Below are positions 50,323 to 59,849 of a stretch of 64,000 nucleotides of DNA, piece by piece (position 1 is the stretch's first letter; each line of letters begins with the position of its first letter). Location: the NCBI GenBank assembly GCA_020248915.1, contig JADCGP010000039.1, positions 1 to 64,000 on the forward strand, in the 5' to 3' direction. Below the pieces are notes generated by a model. It searched no databases. It saw only the letters and a list, made by a program, of their open reading frames with translations, and had not been told where the DNA came from. This DNA is from Rubrivivax sp. (GTDB lineage Bacteria; Pseudomonadota; Gammaproteobacteria; Burkholderiales; Burkholderiaceae_C). The position numbers and the translations under genes were made by a program.

Positions 50323-51642
50323 TCAGCGGCCGGCGTGCGCCGGCAGCACCCGGCCCTCGACGCTGCCCAACGCGATGCGCGCCGCGCCCGGCCCCTCGCA
50401 CCAGGCCGACAACACCACGAGGTCGTCGTCCTCGAGGAAGGTGCGGGTCTCGCCGCCGGGCAGCGCCAGCGGCTCGCGCCCGCCGCGGGTGAGTTCCAGC
50501 AGGCAGCCGCCCTGGTCGCGCCCGGGCCCGGACAGCGTTCCCGTGCCCAGCAGGTCGCCGCGCTGGAGGTTGCAGCCGTTGCTGGTGTGGTGGGCGACCA
50601 GTTGGGCCGGGGTCCAGTACATGTCGAGCGCGCTGCTGTGCGAGATGCGCACCGGCGCGATGCCGGCGGCGCGCATGCGCGGCGTCTGCAGCCGGACCTC
50701 GAGGCGGATGTCGATCGAGCCGCGCGCGCGGTTGGATTCGCTGTCGAGGTAGGGCAGCGGCTGCGGCTCGTCGGCAGCGCGCACGAAGGGCCGCCGGAAC
50801 GGCTCCAGCGCCTCCATCGTGACGATCCACGGCGAGATGCTGGTGGCGAAGCTCTTGGACAGGAAGGGGCCCAGCGGCTGGTACTCCCAGGTCTGGATGT
50901 CGCGCGCCGACCAGTCGTTGAGCGGCGTGACGCCGAACAGCGCGTCCTCGGCATGCTCGATGGGCACCGGGCGGCCGAGCTCGTTGGCCGCGCCGATCCA
51001 CAGGCCGAGCTCGAGCTCGTGGTCGAGGCGGCGGCTCGGGCCGAACGTCGGCTCGGCCGCATCGCCGGCGCGCGACTGGCCGCAGGGCCGCCGGATGCCG
51101 CTGCCGTCGAGCACCACCGAAGAGGCCCGACCGTGATAGCCGATCGGCACCCAGCGGTAGTTGGGCAGCAGCGGCGCGTCGGGCCGCAGCAGCGAGCCCA
51201 CCGTGCGCGCGTGGTGGATGCCGGCGTAGAAGTCGGTGTAGTCGCCGATGCGGCACGGCAGTGCGTACTCGACCGCGGAGCGCGGCAGCAGGCACGGCTC
51301 GAGGAACGGCGCCTGCTCGCTGCCCTCGGCCAGCGCGGCCGACAGCGCCGCCCGCATGGCCTTCCAGGCCGGCCGGCCGAGCGCCATGAAGCCGGCGAGG
51401 TCGCCCACGGCCAGCGGCTGCAGCAGCGGCTCGACGTCGTCGGGCCAGGGTACCTGGCCGGCGGCCGCGGCGAGGTCGAGCACCTGAGCACCGATCGCGA
51501 CGCCGATCCGCCAGGGCTCGTCGCCGCCGCGCGGGCGCAGCCGCGCGTACGGCAGGTTCTGGATCGGGAAGTCGCAGCCGGCGTCGTTGGCTCCGGGCAC
51601 CCAGCTCTTCAGCGCCGGGTCGTGGGTGGCATCGATGGGCAC
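50323..51642 (-). CDS. fahA: fumarylacetoacetase
   Basis: 'DFYAGIHHARTVGSLLRPDAPLLPNYRWVPIGYHGRASSVV', 'NDWSARDIQTWEYQPLGPFLSKSFATSISPWIV'. Confidence 0.95.
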   Translation of the reverse strand: MPIDATHDPALKSWVPGANDAGCDFPIQNLPYARLRPRGGDEPWRIGVAIGAQVLDLAAAAGQVPWPDDVEPLLQPLAVGDLAGFMALGRPAWKAMRAALSAALAEGSEQAPFLEPCLLPRSAVEYALPCRIGDYTDFYAGIHHARTVGSLLRPDAPLLPNYRWVPIGYHGRASSVVLDGSGIRRPCGQSRAGDAAEPTFGPSRRLDHELELGLWIGAANELGRPVPIEHAEDALFGVTPLNDWSARDIQTWEYQPLGPFLSKSFATSISPWIVTMEALEPFRRPFVRAADEPQPLPYLDSESNRARGSIDIRLEVRLQTPRMRAAGIAPVRISHSSALDMYWTPAQLVAHHTSNGCNLQRGDLLGTGTLSGPGRDQGGCLLELTRGGREPLALPGGETRTFLEDDDLVVLSAWCEGPGAARIALGSVEGRVLPAHAGR

Positions 51643-51684
51643 GGGGCGGTCCTCGGTTGGGGGCGGGGCGTCAGGGGCGGCGTG

Positions 51685-52992
51685 TCAGGGGCGGTCCGAA
51701 GGCACGAAGCCGTCGCGCAGGCCGGCCCAGCAGCCGGCGTAGGCGCGGTCGAGCGGCGCCTCGGCCAGCGCCCAGGCCGTGGGCTTGAAGCGCCAGCGGC
51801 TCTCGAACATGAAGGCGAGCGTGGCCTCGAGCTTGTGCGGCTTCAGCTCGACCGCGCTGGCCTTGTCGAAGGCCTCGGTGTCGGGCCCGTGCGGCACCAT
51901 GCAGTCGTGCAGGCTCATGCCGCCGGGGCGGAAGCCCTCGGGCTTGGCGTCGTACTGGCCGTAGACCAGGCCCATGAACTCGCTCATCACGTTGCGGTGG
52001 TACCAGGGCGGCCGGAAGGTGTCCTCGGCCACCATCCAGCGCGGCGGGAAGACGACGAAGTCGCAGTTGGCCGTGCCCGGCGTGTCGCTCGGGCTGGTGA
52101 GCACGGTGAAGATGCTCGGGTCCGGGTGGTCGAAGCTGACGGTGCCGATGGCCATGAAGCGGCGCGTGTCGTACTTGCAAGGCACCAGGTTGCCATGCCA
52201 GCCCACGACGTCGAACGGCGTGGCCGGGTGCGTGGCGCGCCACAGCCGGCCGCCGAACTTGCGCACCACCTCCGTGGGGCCCGCCGGCTGTTCGAAGGCG
52301 GCCTGCGGGGCGATGAAGTCGCGCGGGTTGGCCAGGCCGTTGCTGCCGATCGGCCCGAGCTCGGGCAGGCGGAACGGGGCGCCGTAGTTCTCGGCCACGT
52401 AGATGCGCGTCGGCCCGGCGACGCCGACCTTGAACGCCATGCCGCGCGGCACGAGCGCGATCTCGCCCGGCTCGACCTCGAGCACGCCGAGCTCGGTGAC
52501 GAGCACGATCGGGCCCTGCTGCGGCACGAGCAGCAGCTCGCCGTCGGCGTCGACGCACGCGCGGTCCATCGAGCGGTTGCACAGCACCAGGTGCGCGGCC
52601 ATGCCGGTCTGCAGGTCGGCGTCGCCGTTGACGACGACGGTGCGCACGCCGTCGATGAAGTCGACCGGCTCCTGCGGCACCGGCGCCGGGTGCCAGCGCA
52701 GCGGGTCGGGCGGCATCGGCTCGCCGTCGGCCGCGCCGGTCTTCCAGTGCGGCTGCGCATAGGCCTCGAACGGGCCGGTGACGACGCTCGGCCGGCGCCG
52801 GTACATCCAGGTGCGCCGGTTGTCGTGGCGCGGCGCGGTGAAGGCGCTGCCCGACAGCAGCTCGGCGTACAGGCCGAGCGGCGCGCGCTGCGGGCTGTTG
52901 CGGCCCACCGGCAGCGCGCCGGTCACGGCCTCGCTCTGGAACTGGTTGCCGAACCCGGTGAGCAGGCCGGCCTCGCTGCGCACCTCAGCCAT
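51685..52992 (-). CDS. hmgA: homogentisate 1,2-dioxygenase
   Basis: '[44 protein letters not shown]', '[21 protein letters not shown]', '[12 protein letters not shown]'. Confidence 0.97.
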   Translation of the reverse strand: MAEVRSEAGLLTGFGNQFQSEAVTGALPVGRNSPQRAPLGLYAELLSGSAFTAPRHDNRRTWMYRRRPSVVTGPFEAYAQPHWKTGAADGEPMPPDPLRWHPAPVPQEPVDFIDGVRTVVVNGDADLQTGMAAHLVLCNRSMDRACVDADGELLLVPQQGPIVLVTELGVLEVEPGEIALVPRGMAFKVGVAGPTRIYVAENYGAPFRLPELGPIGSNGLANPRDFIAPQAAFEQPAGPTEVVRKFGGRLWRATHPATPFDVVGWHGNLVPCKYDTRRFMAIGTVSFDHPDPSIFTVLTSPSDTPGTANCDFVVFPPRWMVAEDTFRPPWYHRNVMSEFMGLVYGQYDAKPEGFRPGGMSLHDCMVPHGPDTEAFDKASAVELKPHKLEATLAFMFESRWRFKPTAWALAEAPLDRAYAGCWAGLRDGFVPSDRP

Positions 52993-53233
52993 CCTGCGGC
53001 TCCATGGAGATGCCGGCGCGCGCCGCCGCGATCGCCTGGCGCAGCACGCCGAGGTCGCCCACGTGGTTGGCCAGCAGCAGCACGAGGCGCGCGTTCATCA
53101 GTTCGCTCGCCTCGTCGCCGAGGCCGCGGTGGGCCTCGATCAGCATCTCGTAGAACTCGTCGCCGGGCGCGTAGGCGTGACGGTAGCGCACGCCGGGCAG
53201 GCCGAGGTTGGGCTGGGTGTTGAGCTCGGACAT
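52985..53233 (-). CDS. DUF2783 small protein
   Basis: 82 aa [60 protein letters not shown]; overlaps hmgA start. Confidence 0.85.
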   Translation of the reverse strand: MSELNTQPNLGLPGVRYRHAYAPGDEFYEMLIEAHRGLGDEASELMNARLVLLLANHVGDLGVLRQAIAAARAGISMEPQDG

Positions 53234-53325
53234 GGCGGTGACCTGGGCTGCGGGGGGGTCGGACGGTCGGAAGGGAGATCGACGGCGGGGAGGGGTCGAG
53301 GCGGGGCGCGCTCGCGGGCAGCCGC

Positions 53326-55050
53326 TCAGGACTGGCCGGTCGCCCGGGCCAGCGCGGCCCGGGCGGCACCCGACTCCAGGCGACGCCAGCGCGCGGCGAC
53401 GTGCTGGTCGGGGCGCATCAGGTAGGCGGTGCCGGGGCTGGCGTCGTAGCGGCGTGCCGCGAGGCCGCCCGGGTCGACCAGCAGCGTGCGCACCGGCACT
53501 GTCGCGCCGGCCAGCTCGTCGATCACCTCGCGCTCGGCCTCGGTCGGCAGGTCGCGGAACAGCATCAGCACGAAGCCGCTGCCGCCCTCGCCGAGGCGGT
53601 GCAGGCGCTCGAGCAGCCAGCCGCCGCCGTCGTCGGCCGGCCACGGCGCGTCCTCGGCCGGGGCGCCGGGCGCGGTCCAGCCGGCGAACTCGTCGCCGGC
53701 CCGGGTGCGGTCGGGCGTGGACAGCGGCGAGTCGACGTAGCTGGTGGGCACCGACAGCCGCCCCGAATTGACGAGGCCGCGCGCGAACGGGTGCTCCGCG
53801 GCCAGCGTCAGCACCGCGCGCCGGAAGTTGCGCGAGACGCGGCTCTTGGGCGTGATGAAGTCGGTGGCGCGCGTCGAGTTGAGGATGTTCTCGTCGGCCG
53901 CCTGCTCGCGCTCGCGCGCGTAGCTGTCGAGCAGCCGCTCCGGCGCCGCGCCCTGCATCACCAGCGCGAGCTTCCACATCAGGTTGTCGCTGTCCTGCAG
54001 CCCGCTGTTGGCGCCGCGGGCGCCGAACGGGCTGACCTGGTGCGCGGCGTCGCCGGTGAACAGCACCCGGCCGTGGCGGAAGGCCTTCATGCGCCGGCAC
54101 TGGAAGGTGTAGACGCTGACCCACTCGAGCTCGAAGTCGACGTGGCCGTAGCCCTGCTGGTCGAGCAGCGCGCGGATGCGCGGGATCACGCGCTCGGGCT
54201 GCTTCTCGGCCTCGGCGTCCCGGGGGTCGGGGTTCCAGCCGAGCTGGAAGTCGATGCGCCAGACGTCGTCGGCCTCGCGGTGCAGCAGCACGCTGGTGCC
54301 GGCCTGCGTGCCTTGGCTGGCAGGCACGCCCGGGCCGCCATGGAACGGCGGGTCGAACCAGAACCATCGCTCGGTGCGGTCGACCGGGAACAGCTCGCCC
54401 TTCATCACCACGTCGGCGATCAGGAAGCGGTCCTGGAACACCTTGCCCTCGATGTCCAGGCCGAGCATGCGCCGGATCGGGCTGCGCGCGCCGTCGGCCA
54501 CCACCAGCCAGTCGGCCTGCAGCGTGTAGCGGCCGTCGGGGGTCTCGACGTCGATCTCGGTCGCGCCGGCCTCGCCCTGGCCCGGCCGCACGCCGACGAC
54601 GCGGTTCTTCCAGCGCAGCTCGACGCCGGGCAGTACGGCGGCGCGCTCGACCAGGAACTGCTCGAGCCAGTACTGCTGCAGGTTGACCATGCCCGGCCGG
54701 CGGTGACCGCTCTCGGGCAGCAGGTCGAAGCGGAACACCTCGCGCTCGTGGTGGAAGGTGCGGCCGACGTTCCAGGTCACGCCCTTGGCGACGACGCGGT
54801 CGCCGACGCCCAGGCGGTCGAGGACCTCGAGCGCGCGCTTGGCGTAGCACAGGCCGCGCGAACCGACGCTGACGGTGTCGTCCTCGTCAAGCAGCAGCAC
54901 CGGCACCCCGCGCTGCGCCCCGTCGATGGCCGCGGCCAGGCCGACCGGGCCGGCACCGACGACGACCAGCGGCACGCGCCGCAACGGCGCCGCGCCGATC
55001 TCGGGCGGGCGCCGGTAGGCGTACTTGGGGTAGGTGTAGGTGGACAGCAT
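53326..55050 (-). CDS. FAD-dependent aromatic monooxygenase (MhpA/UbiH-type; MhaA-like)
   Basis: 574 aa; 'VPLVVVGAGPVGLAAAIDGAQRGVPVLLLDE' GxGxxG, 'RVLFTGDAAHQVSPFGARGANSGLQDSDNLMWKLALV' GD motif. Confidence 0.88.
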   Translation of the reverse strand: MLSTYTYPKYAYRRPPEIGAAPLRRVPLVVVGAGPVGLAAAIDGAQRGVPVLLLDEDDTVSVGSRGLCYAKRALEVLDRLGVGDRVVAKGVTWNVGRTFHHEREVFRFDLLPESGHRRPGMVNLQQYWLEQFLVERAAVLPGVELRWKNRVVGVRPGQGEAGATEIDVETPDGRYTLQADWLVVADGARSPIRRMLGLDIEGKVFQDRFLIADVVMKGELFPVDRTERWFWFDPPFHGGPGVPASQGTQAGTSVLLHREADDVWRIDFQLGWNPDPRDAEAEKQPERVIPRIRALLDQQGYGHVDFELEWVSVYTFQCRRMKAFRHGRVLFTGDAAHQVSPFGARGANSGLQDSDNLMWKLALVMQGAAPERLLDSYAREREQAADENILNSTRATDFITPKSRVSRNFRRAVLTLAAEHPFARGLVNSGRLSVPTSYVDSPLSTPDRTRAGDEFAGWTAPGAPAEDAPWPADDGGGWLLERLHRLGEGGSGFVLMLFRDLPTEAEREVIDELAGATVPVRTLLVDPGGLAARRYDASPGTAYLMRPDQHVAARWRRLESGAARAALARATGQS

Positions 55051-55166
55051 CGGTGGCCTCCGGTGGGCCCGCGCGGTCGCGGGCCGGCGATCGAGGGGCG
55101 CTTGCGGCTCGCTTGCGGCTCCCGGGCGGCTCGCTGGCGACTCGCGGCCCGGCCCGTGCCCCGGGC

Positions 55167-56120
55167 TCAGCCCTCCAGCGCCTTCCACATCTCGACGTCG
55201 CGCTCGGCGGTCCAGATGCGCGGGTCGCGGTGCGAGGTGGCCTCGTCGTAGGCGCGCGTGACGTCGAAGGGCATGCAGTGGTCGAAGATGACCCAGTGGC
55301 CGTACCTGGGCCGCACGGCCGCCACGGTCTCGGCGTAGACCGTCCTCAGGTCCTTGCCGGCGGCGGCGCCCGCCTTCACGCTGGCGAACACGTCGCGGAT
55401 GAAGTCGCGCGTGCCGGCCAGGCCCGCGGCCACCTGCTGCTCGGTCTGCAGCGCCGGGCCGCGGCCGGGCACCAGCTTGGCCGGCTTCAGCGCGGCCAGG
55501 TTGTCCAGCGTGGCGGGCCAGTCGGTGAAGTAGGCGTCGCCGGCGTAGGGCGTGGCGTCGTACTCGACCAGGTCGCCGCTGAACAGGATGCGCTCGGCCG
55601 GCAGCCAGACCACGGTGTCGCCCTTGGTGTGGCCGCGGCCGAGCTGCAGCAGCTGCACCTCGAGCTTGCCGAGCCGGATCGTCATGCGGCCGCTGAACGT
55701 GATCGTCGGCCAGGTCAGCCCCGGCGGCACGCTCTCGACGTTGCGGAACAGGCGTGGGAAGCGGCCGATCTCGCTCGCCTTGTCCTGCTCGCCGCGCTCG
55801 CGGATCAGGCCCAGCGTGTCCTCGCTGGCGATCACGTGCTCGGGCGCGTAGGCGCTGGCACCGAGCACGCGCACCGCGTGGTAGTGGCTCAGCACGACGT
55901 ACTTGATCGGCTTGTCGGTGACCTCGCGGATGCGGCGGATCACGTCCTGCGCCATCACCGGCGTGGCCTGGGTGTCGATGACCATCACCGCGTCGTCGCC
56001 GATCACGACGCCAGTGTTGGGGTCGCCCTCGGCGGTGTAGGCGTAGGCGTGCTCGGACAGCTTGGTGAAGCTGACCTGCTTCTCGGCCAGGTCGGCCTGG
56101 CTGGCGAAGGCCTTGGACAT
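55167..56120 (-). CDS. MBL-fold metallo-hydrolase
   Basis: 'VLSHYHAVRVLGASAY', 'LGRGHTKGDTVVWLPAERILFSGDLV'; cluster location. Confidence 0.85.
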   Translation of the reverse strand: MSKAFASQADLAEKQVSFTKLSEHAYAYTAEGDPNTGVVIGDDAVMVIDTQATPVMAQDVIRRIREVTDKPIKYVVLSHYHAVRVLGASAYAPEHVIASEDTLGLIRERGEQDKASEIGRFPRLFRNVESVPPGLTWPTITFSGRMTIRLGKLEVQLLQLGRGHTKGDTVVWLPAERILFSGDLVEYDATPYAGDAYFTDWPATLDNLAALKPAKLVPGRGPALQTEQQVAAGLAGTRDFIRDVFASVKAGAAAGKDLRTVYAETVAAVRPRYGHWVIFDHCMPFDVTRAYDEATSHRDPRIWTAERDVEMWKALEG

Positions 56121-56196
56121 CGGGCGGTTCTCCTGCGGGGACGGGGCGGGCGTTGCCCGGAGCAACCTCCATGATAGGGCACGGATTCGCTATTGT

Positions 56197-56208
56197 CGAA
56201 TCGATTCG
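56197..56208. promoter_or_regulatory. 12-bp perfect palindrome, candidate IclR operator
   Basis: CGAATCGATTCG in the 107-bp divergent intergenic region between MBL hydrolase and IclR gene. Confidence 0.5.
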
Positions 56209-56227
56209 TTTTAGTCAAACTAACGCC

Positions 56228-57004
56228 ATGGCCCGGGCAAGCGCGCAGCGCGGCATCCAGAGCATCGAGGTCGGCGGCGCGCTGCTGCGGGCGCTGGCCC
56301 ACCACGGGCGCGCGCTGGCGCTGAAGGACCTGGCCGCCGAGGCCGGCATGACGCCCGCCAAGGCCCACCCCTACCTCGTCAGCTTCGGCAAGCTCGGACT
56401 GATCGAGCAGGACGCGGCCAGCGGCCGCTACGGCCTCGGCCCGCTGGCCGTGCAGCTGGGCCTGATCAGCCTGCAGCAGCTCGACCCGGTGGCGCTGGCC
56501 GACGCCGAACTCGAGGGCCTGGCCGCGGCCACGGGCCACACGGTGGGCATCGCCGTGTGGGGCAGCCGCGGCGCGACGATCGTGCGGCTGGCGCGGCCGC
56601 CGGGCGCGGTCTATGTCTCGATGCGGCTGGGCACCGTGATGAGCCTGCGCGGCACGGCCTCCGGGCTGCTGTTCGCGGCCCACCTGCCGCGCGCGCAGGT
56701 GCATGCGGTGCTGAAGGCCGAGGCGGCCGGCGGCACCGGCCCGGCCCGCCTCGACGCCGCGCTCGGCGCCGCGCTCGCCCGGGTGCGCAGCGAGGGCATG
56801 GCGCGCGCGCAGGACCTGTCGCTGCCCGGCATCAGCGCGGTCGCGCTGCCCGTCTTCGACGGCCGCGGCACGCTGGCGCTGTCGCTGACGGCGATCGGGC
56901 CGAGCGCGAGCTTCGACGCCCGCGGCGACGGCCCGGTGGCCGCGGCGCTGCGGCGCGCGGCCGGCGCGCTGTCGCAGCGGCTCGGACACCGCGCAGCGGC
57001 CTGA
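56228..57004 (+). CDS. IclR family transcriptional regulator
   Basis: 'IQSIEVGGALLRALAHHGRALALKDLAAEAGMTPAKAHPYLVSFGKLGLIEQD' wHTH; IclR effector domain. Confidence 0.92.
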   Translation: MARASAQRGIQSIEVGGALLRALAHHGRALALKDLAAEAGMTPAKAHPYLVSFGKLGLIEQDAASGRYGLGPLAVQLGLISLQQLDPVALADAELEGLAAATGHTVGIAVWGSRGATIVRLARPPGAVYVSMRLGTVMSLRGTASGLLFAAHLPRAQVHAVLKAEAAGGTGPARLDAALGAALARVRSEGMARAQDLSLPGISAVALPVFDGRGTLALSLTAIGPSASFDARGDGPVAAALRRAAGALSQRLGHRAAA

Positions 57005-57048
57005 GGGCCGTCGGCGCGGCGGCCGCGCGGCGCGCCGGCCCGCCGGAC

Positions 57049-57315
57049 TCAGCGGCGCGAGCGCTCGACGCCGATCTTGGTGACGAGGATCGTCGCCGCC
57101 AGCGCCAGCGTCACCGCGTTGGCGATGATGATGGGCCACTGGCCGAGCGCGATGCCGTAGGCCAGCCACAGCGCCACGCCGGCCGTGAAGGCGGCGTACA
57201 TCGCCAGCGAGATGCCGCTCACGTCGCGCGTGCGCAGCGTGTGCACCGCCTGCGGCAGGAACGAACCCGTGGTCAGCGTGGCAGCGGCGTAGCCGAGGAA
57301 TTCCTGCAGCGTCAT
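57049..57315 (-). CDS. SemiSWEET family transporter
   Basis: 88 aa; 'LGYAAATLTTGSFLPQAVHTLRTRDVSGISLAMYAAFTAGVALWLAYG'. Confidence 0.92.
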   Translation of the reverse strand: MTLQEFLGYAAATLTTGSFLPQAVHTLRTRDVSGISLAMYAAFTAGVALWLAYGIALGQWPIIIANAVTLALAATILVTKIGVERSRR

Positions 57316-58931
57316 GGGGGGTTGCCGGCGCGGGCCGGTCGTTCGGCCGTGGCGAGCGTGCCCGCGACCGTGGCCTGCACCAGGGCCTCGATCGCCGGCC
57401 GCGCGGCGTTGGCGTTGGAGTGGTTGATCAGCGCGACCAGCACCAGGCGGCGGCCGGCGGAAGGGCCCTGCTGCGGCAGCACGTAGCCGGCGACGCCGGC
57501 CACGTCGCGCAAGGACCCGGTCTTCAGGTGCGCGCGGCCGCTGCCGGCGCGCATGCGGCGCAGCGTGCCGTCGCTGCCGCTCACCGGCAGCGACGCGGCA
57601 AGCTCGGGCATCACCGGGCCCGCGAACATCGCCGCCAGCAGCTGCGCCAGCAGCCGCGCGCTCAGCCGGTTGTCGCGCGACAGGCCCGAGCCGTTGTGCA
57701 CCACGACCTCGGGCCCGGGCTCCGCGCCCAGCCGCTCGCCGAGCCAGCGCCGCAGCTGCTCGCGCGCGGCCTCGGGCGTGGCCGGCACGCCGGGGCGCGC
57801 CTGCGCGGCCAGCGTCAGGAACAGCTGCTCGGCCATCACGTTGTTGCTGAACTTGTTGATGTCGCGCACCACCTCGGCCAGCGGCGGCGAACGGTGCTCG
57901 AAGCTCGGCGGCGCATCCGGCGCGCGGCCCTCGCGCACGCGGCCGGTGAGCGTGCCGCCCATCTCGCGCCACAGCCCCTCGAGCAGCCGCGCGTCGTAGC
58001 TGGCCGGGTGCGCGTCGGCCACCGGCCAGGTGTTCTCGCCGCAGGCCGCTGCATACGTGCCGGCGAAGCGGGTGCGCGTGCCCGCGCCGGCGCCGCTGCC
58101 TTCGGCCGCGAAGCCCGGCTGCAGCGCGCCGCGCCAGTCGCCGCAGGCGGTGCCCGCGGGCGCCAGCGGCACCGTGCGGTCCACCGGCGAGCGCGCCAGC
58201 GGCGGCTCCACGACGACGCGCGCGACGCCGGCCGCCGGGTCGGGCACGAAGCCGTACAGCACCGAGCGGTAGTTGAGCAGCAGCGCGCCGGGCCGCGCGT
58301 TGTAGGGACGCAGCGCCTCGCCGTCGAAGTCGCCGGGCGGCGTCTCGGGCACGGCGAAGGCGCTGCCGTCGAGCACGATGCCGCCGCGGATCTCGCGCAC
58401 GCCGAGCTGCTGCACGCGGCGCAGCAGCAGCCACAGCCGCTCGAGCACGAGCCGCGGGTCGCCGCTGCCGCGGATGTGCAGCGAGCCGTCGAGCACGCCG
58501 TCGCGCACCGGGCCGGCCAGCCACACCGGCGTGCTCCAGGTGAAGGCCGGTCCAAGCCGCTCGAGCGCGGCGCCGGTGGTCAGCAGCTTCTGCAGCGAGG
58601 CCGGGTTCATCGGCTGCTCGGCGTTGAGCGCGTACAGCGGCCGCCCGCTGGCGGCGTCGAGCACCGCCACCGCAACGGCCGACTGCGGCACGCCCGCACG
58701 CTCGAGCGCGGCGCGCACGTCGGCCGGCAACGCGGCGCCAGCGGCCGGCCGCGGCAGCGCGACCAGGACCGCGCACGCGGTCGGCGCGGCCAGCGCAGCC
58801 AGCGCCCGGAGCAACCCGGTTGCCCCCGGCAAGCGCGACGCAGGACTCGCGCGCGCGGCACGCCCGGCCGCGGCGCTCGCGGCATGCAGCGCCGCGGTCG
58901 GGGCTGCGAACGGAACGGGCAGCCGGCGCAT
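57312..58931 (-). CDS. dacB: D-alanyl-D-alanine carboxypeptidase/endopeptidase (PBP4)
   Basis: 'MNPASLQKLLTTGAALERLGP' (SxxK), 'NKFSNNVMAEQLF' (SxN), 'AHLKTGSLRDVAGVAGYV' (KTG). Confidence 0.93.
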   Translation of the reverse strand: MRRLPVPFAAPTAALHAASAAAGRAARASPASRLPGATGLLRALAALAAPTACAVLVALPRPAAGAALPADVRAALERAGVPQSAVAVAVLDAASGRPLYALNAEQPMNPASLQKLLTTGAALERLGPAFTWSTPVWLAGPVRDGVLDGSLHIRGSGDPRLVLERLWLLLRRVQQLGVREIRGGIVLDGSAFAVPETPPGDFDGEALRPYNARPGALLLNYRSVLYGFVPDPAAGVARVVVEPPLARSPVDRTVPLAPAGTACGDWRGALQPGFAAEGSGAGAGTRTRFAGTYAAACGENTWPVADAHPASYDARLLEGLWREMGGTLTGRVREGRAPDAPPSFEHRSPPLAEVVRDINKFSNNVMAEQLFLTLAAQARPGVPATPEAAREQLRRWLGERLGAEPGPEVVVHNGSGLSRDNRLSARLLAQLLAAMFAGPVMPELAASLPVSGSDGTLRRMRAGSGRAHLKTGSLRDVAGVAGYVLPQQGPSAGRRLVLVALINHSNANAARPAIEALVQATVAGTLATAERPARAGNPP

Positions 58932-59075
58932 CGGGGCGCGATGATCGCACGGCTACACTGCCCGGCACGCCGGCTCGAGGCGCAGGCGACGGCGGGTCCG
59001 TCCCGCATGGCCTCGCGGCGCGACCGTCCGGCGCCCCGGCACGGCCGCCGACGCCGGCTGCACACGAACGCAGTC

Positions 59076-59849
59076 ATGGTGCGCCTGCTCGCCTTCGACA
59101 CCTCCACCGAGACGATGGTGGCGGCCGCCCTCGGCCCGCGCGGCCGCAGCGGCGCCGCCGCGCCGGGCGGGCCGGCGGCCTCGTCCGGGCTGTTGCCGCT
59201 GCTGGAGTCGCAGCTCGAGGCGGCGGGCCTTGCCTACGCCGATCTGGATTCCATCGCCTTCGGTCGCGGCCCGGGCGCCTTCACCGGGCTGCGCACGAGC
59301 TGCGCCGTGGCCCAGGGGCTCGGATTCGGGCTCGGGCGCCCGCTGCTGGCGCTGGACAGCCTGCTGCTCGTGGCCGAGGACGCGCGCGCGGCCTGCGGCC
59401 TGGGCGCCGGCGAGGTGGTGGCGGTTGCGATGGACGCGCGCATGGACGAGGTCTACGCCGCGCGCTATGCCTGGCAGCCCCCGCGCTGGGTGGTGCTGGA
59501 TGCGCCGGCGCTGTACACCCTGGCGGCGCTGCAGGCGGCCTGGGGCACGCAGCCGGCGACGCTGCGCGCCGGCAACGCGACGGCCGCGTTCGGCGCGCGG
59601 CTGGCGTGCCCGCCCGGCGCCCGCGACGCCGGCCCCGAGCACGACCGCGCCGCCGCACTGCTGCGCCTAGCCGAGGCCGGCTGGACGGCTGGCGACGCGG
59701 TCGACCCGGCCCAGGCGCTGCCGCTGTACCTGCGCGACAAGGTCGCGCTCACCACCGACGAGCGCGCGGCCGCTCGCGCCGCCACCGCCATGGGCGCCGT
59801 GGACGCGCCGGGCGCCTCGGCCCCCACGGGCGCTGCAACCCCACCATGA
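59076..59849 (+). CDS. tsaB: tRNA threonylcarbamoyladenosine biosynthesis protein TsaB
   Basis: 'RLLAFDTSTETMVAAL', 'DSIAFGRGPGAFTGLRTSCAVAQGLGFGLGRPLLALDSL'. Confidence 0.95.
   Translation: MVRLLAFDTSTETMVAAALGPRGRSGAAAPGGPAASSGLLPLLESQLEAAGLAYADLDSIAFGRGPGAFTGLRTSCAVAQGLGFGLGRPLLALDSLLLVAEDARAACGLGAGEVVAVAMDARMDEVYAARYAWQPPRWVVLDAPALYTLAALQAAWGTQPATLRAGNATAAFGARLACPPGARDAGPEHDRAAALLRLAEAGWTAGDAVDPAQALPLYLRDKVALTTDERAAARAATAMGAVDAPGASAPTGAATPP

Noticed and set aside
46097-53223. Giant ORFs (1732 aa minus, 1865 aa plus) and other long overlapping frames (e.g. 29430-34217, 20569-23628, 34168-36666, 34689-39854)
   Set aside because: Very high GC removes stop codons in alternative frames; outside the true gene portions these translate to Arg/Ala/Gly/His-rich sequence with no family signatures and overlap well-supported genes. 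Only the in-frame true gene parts were kept.
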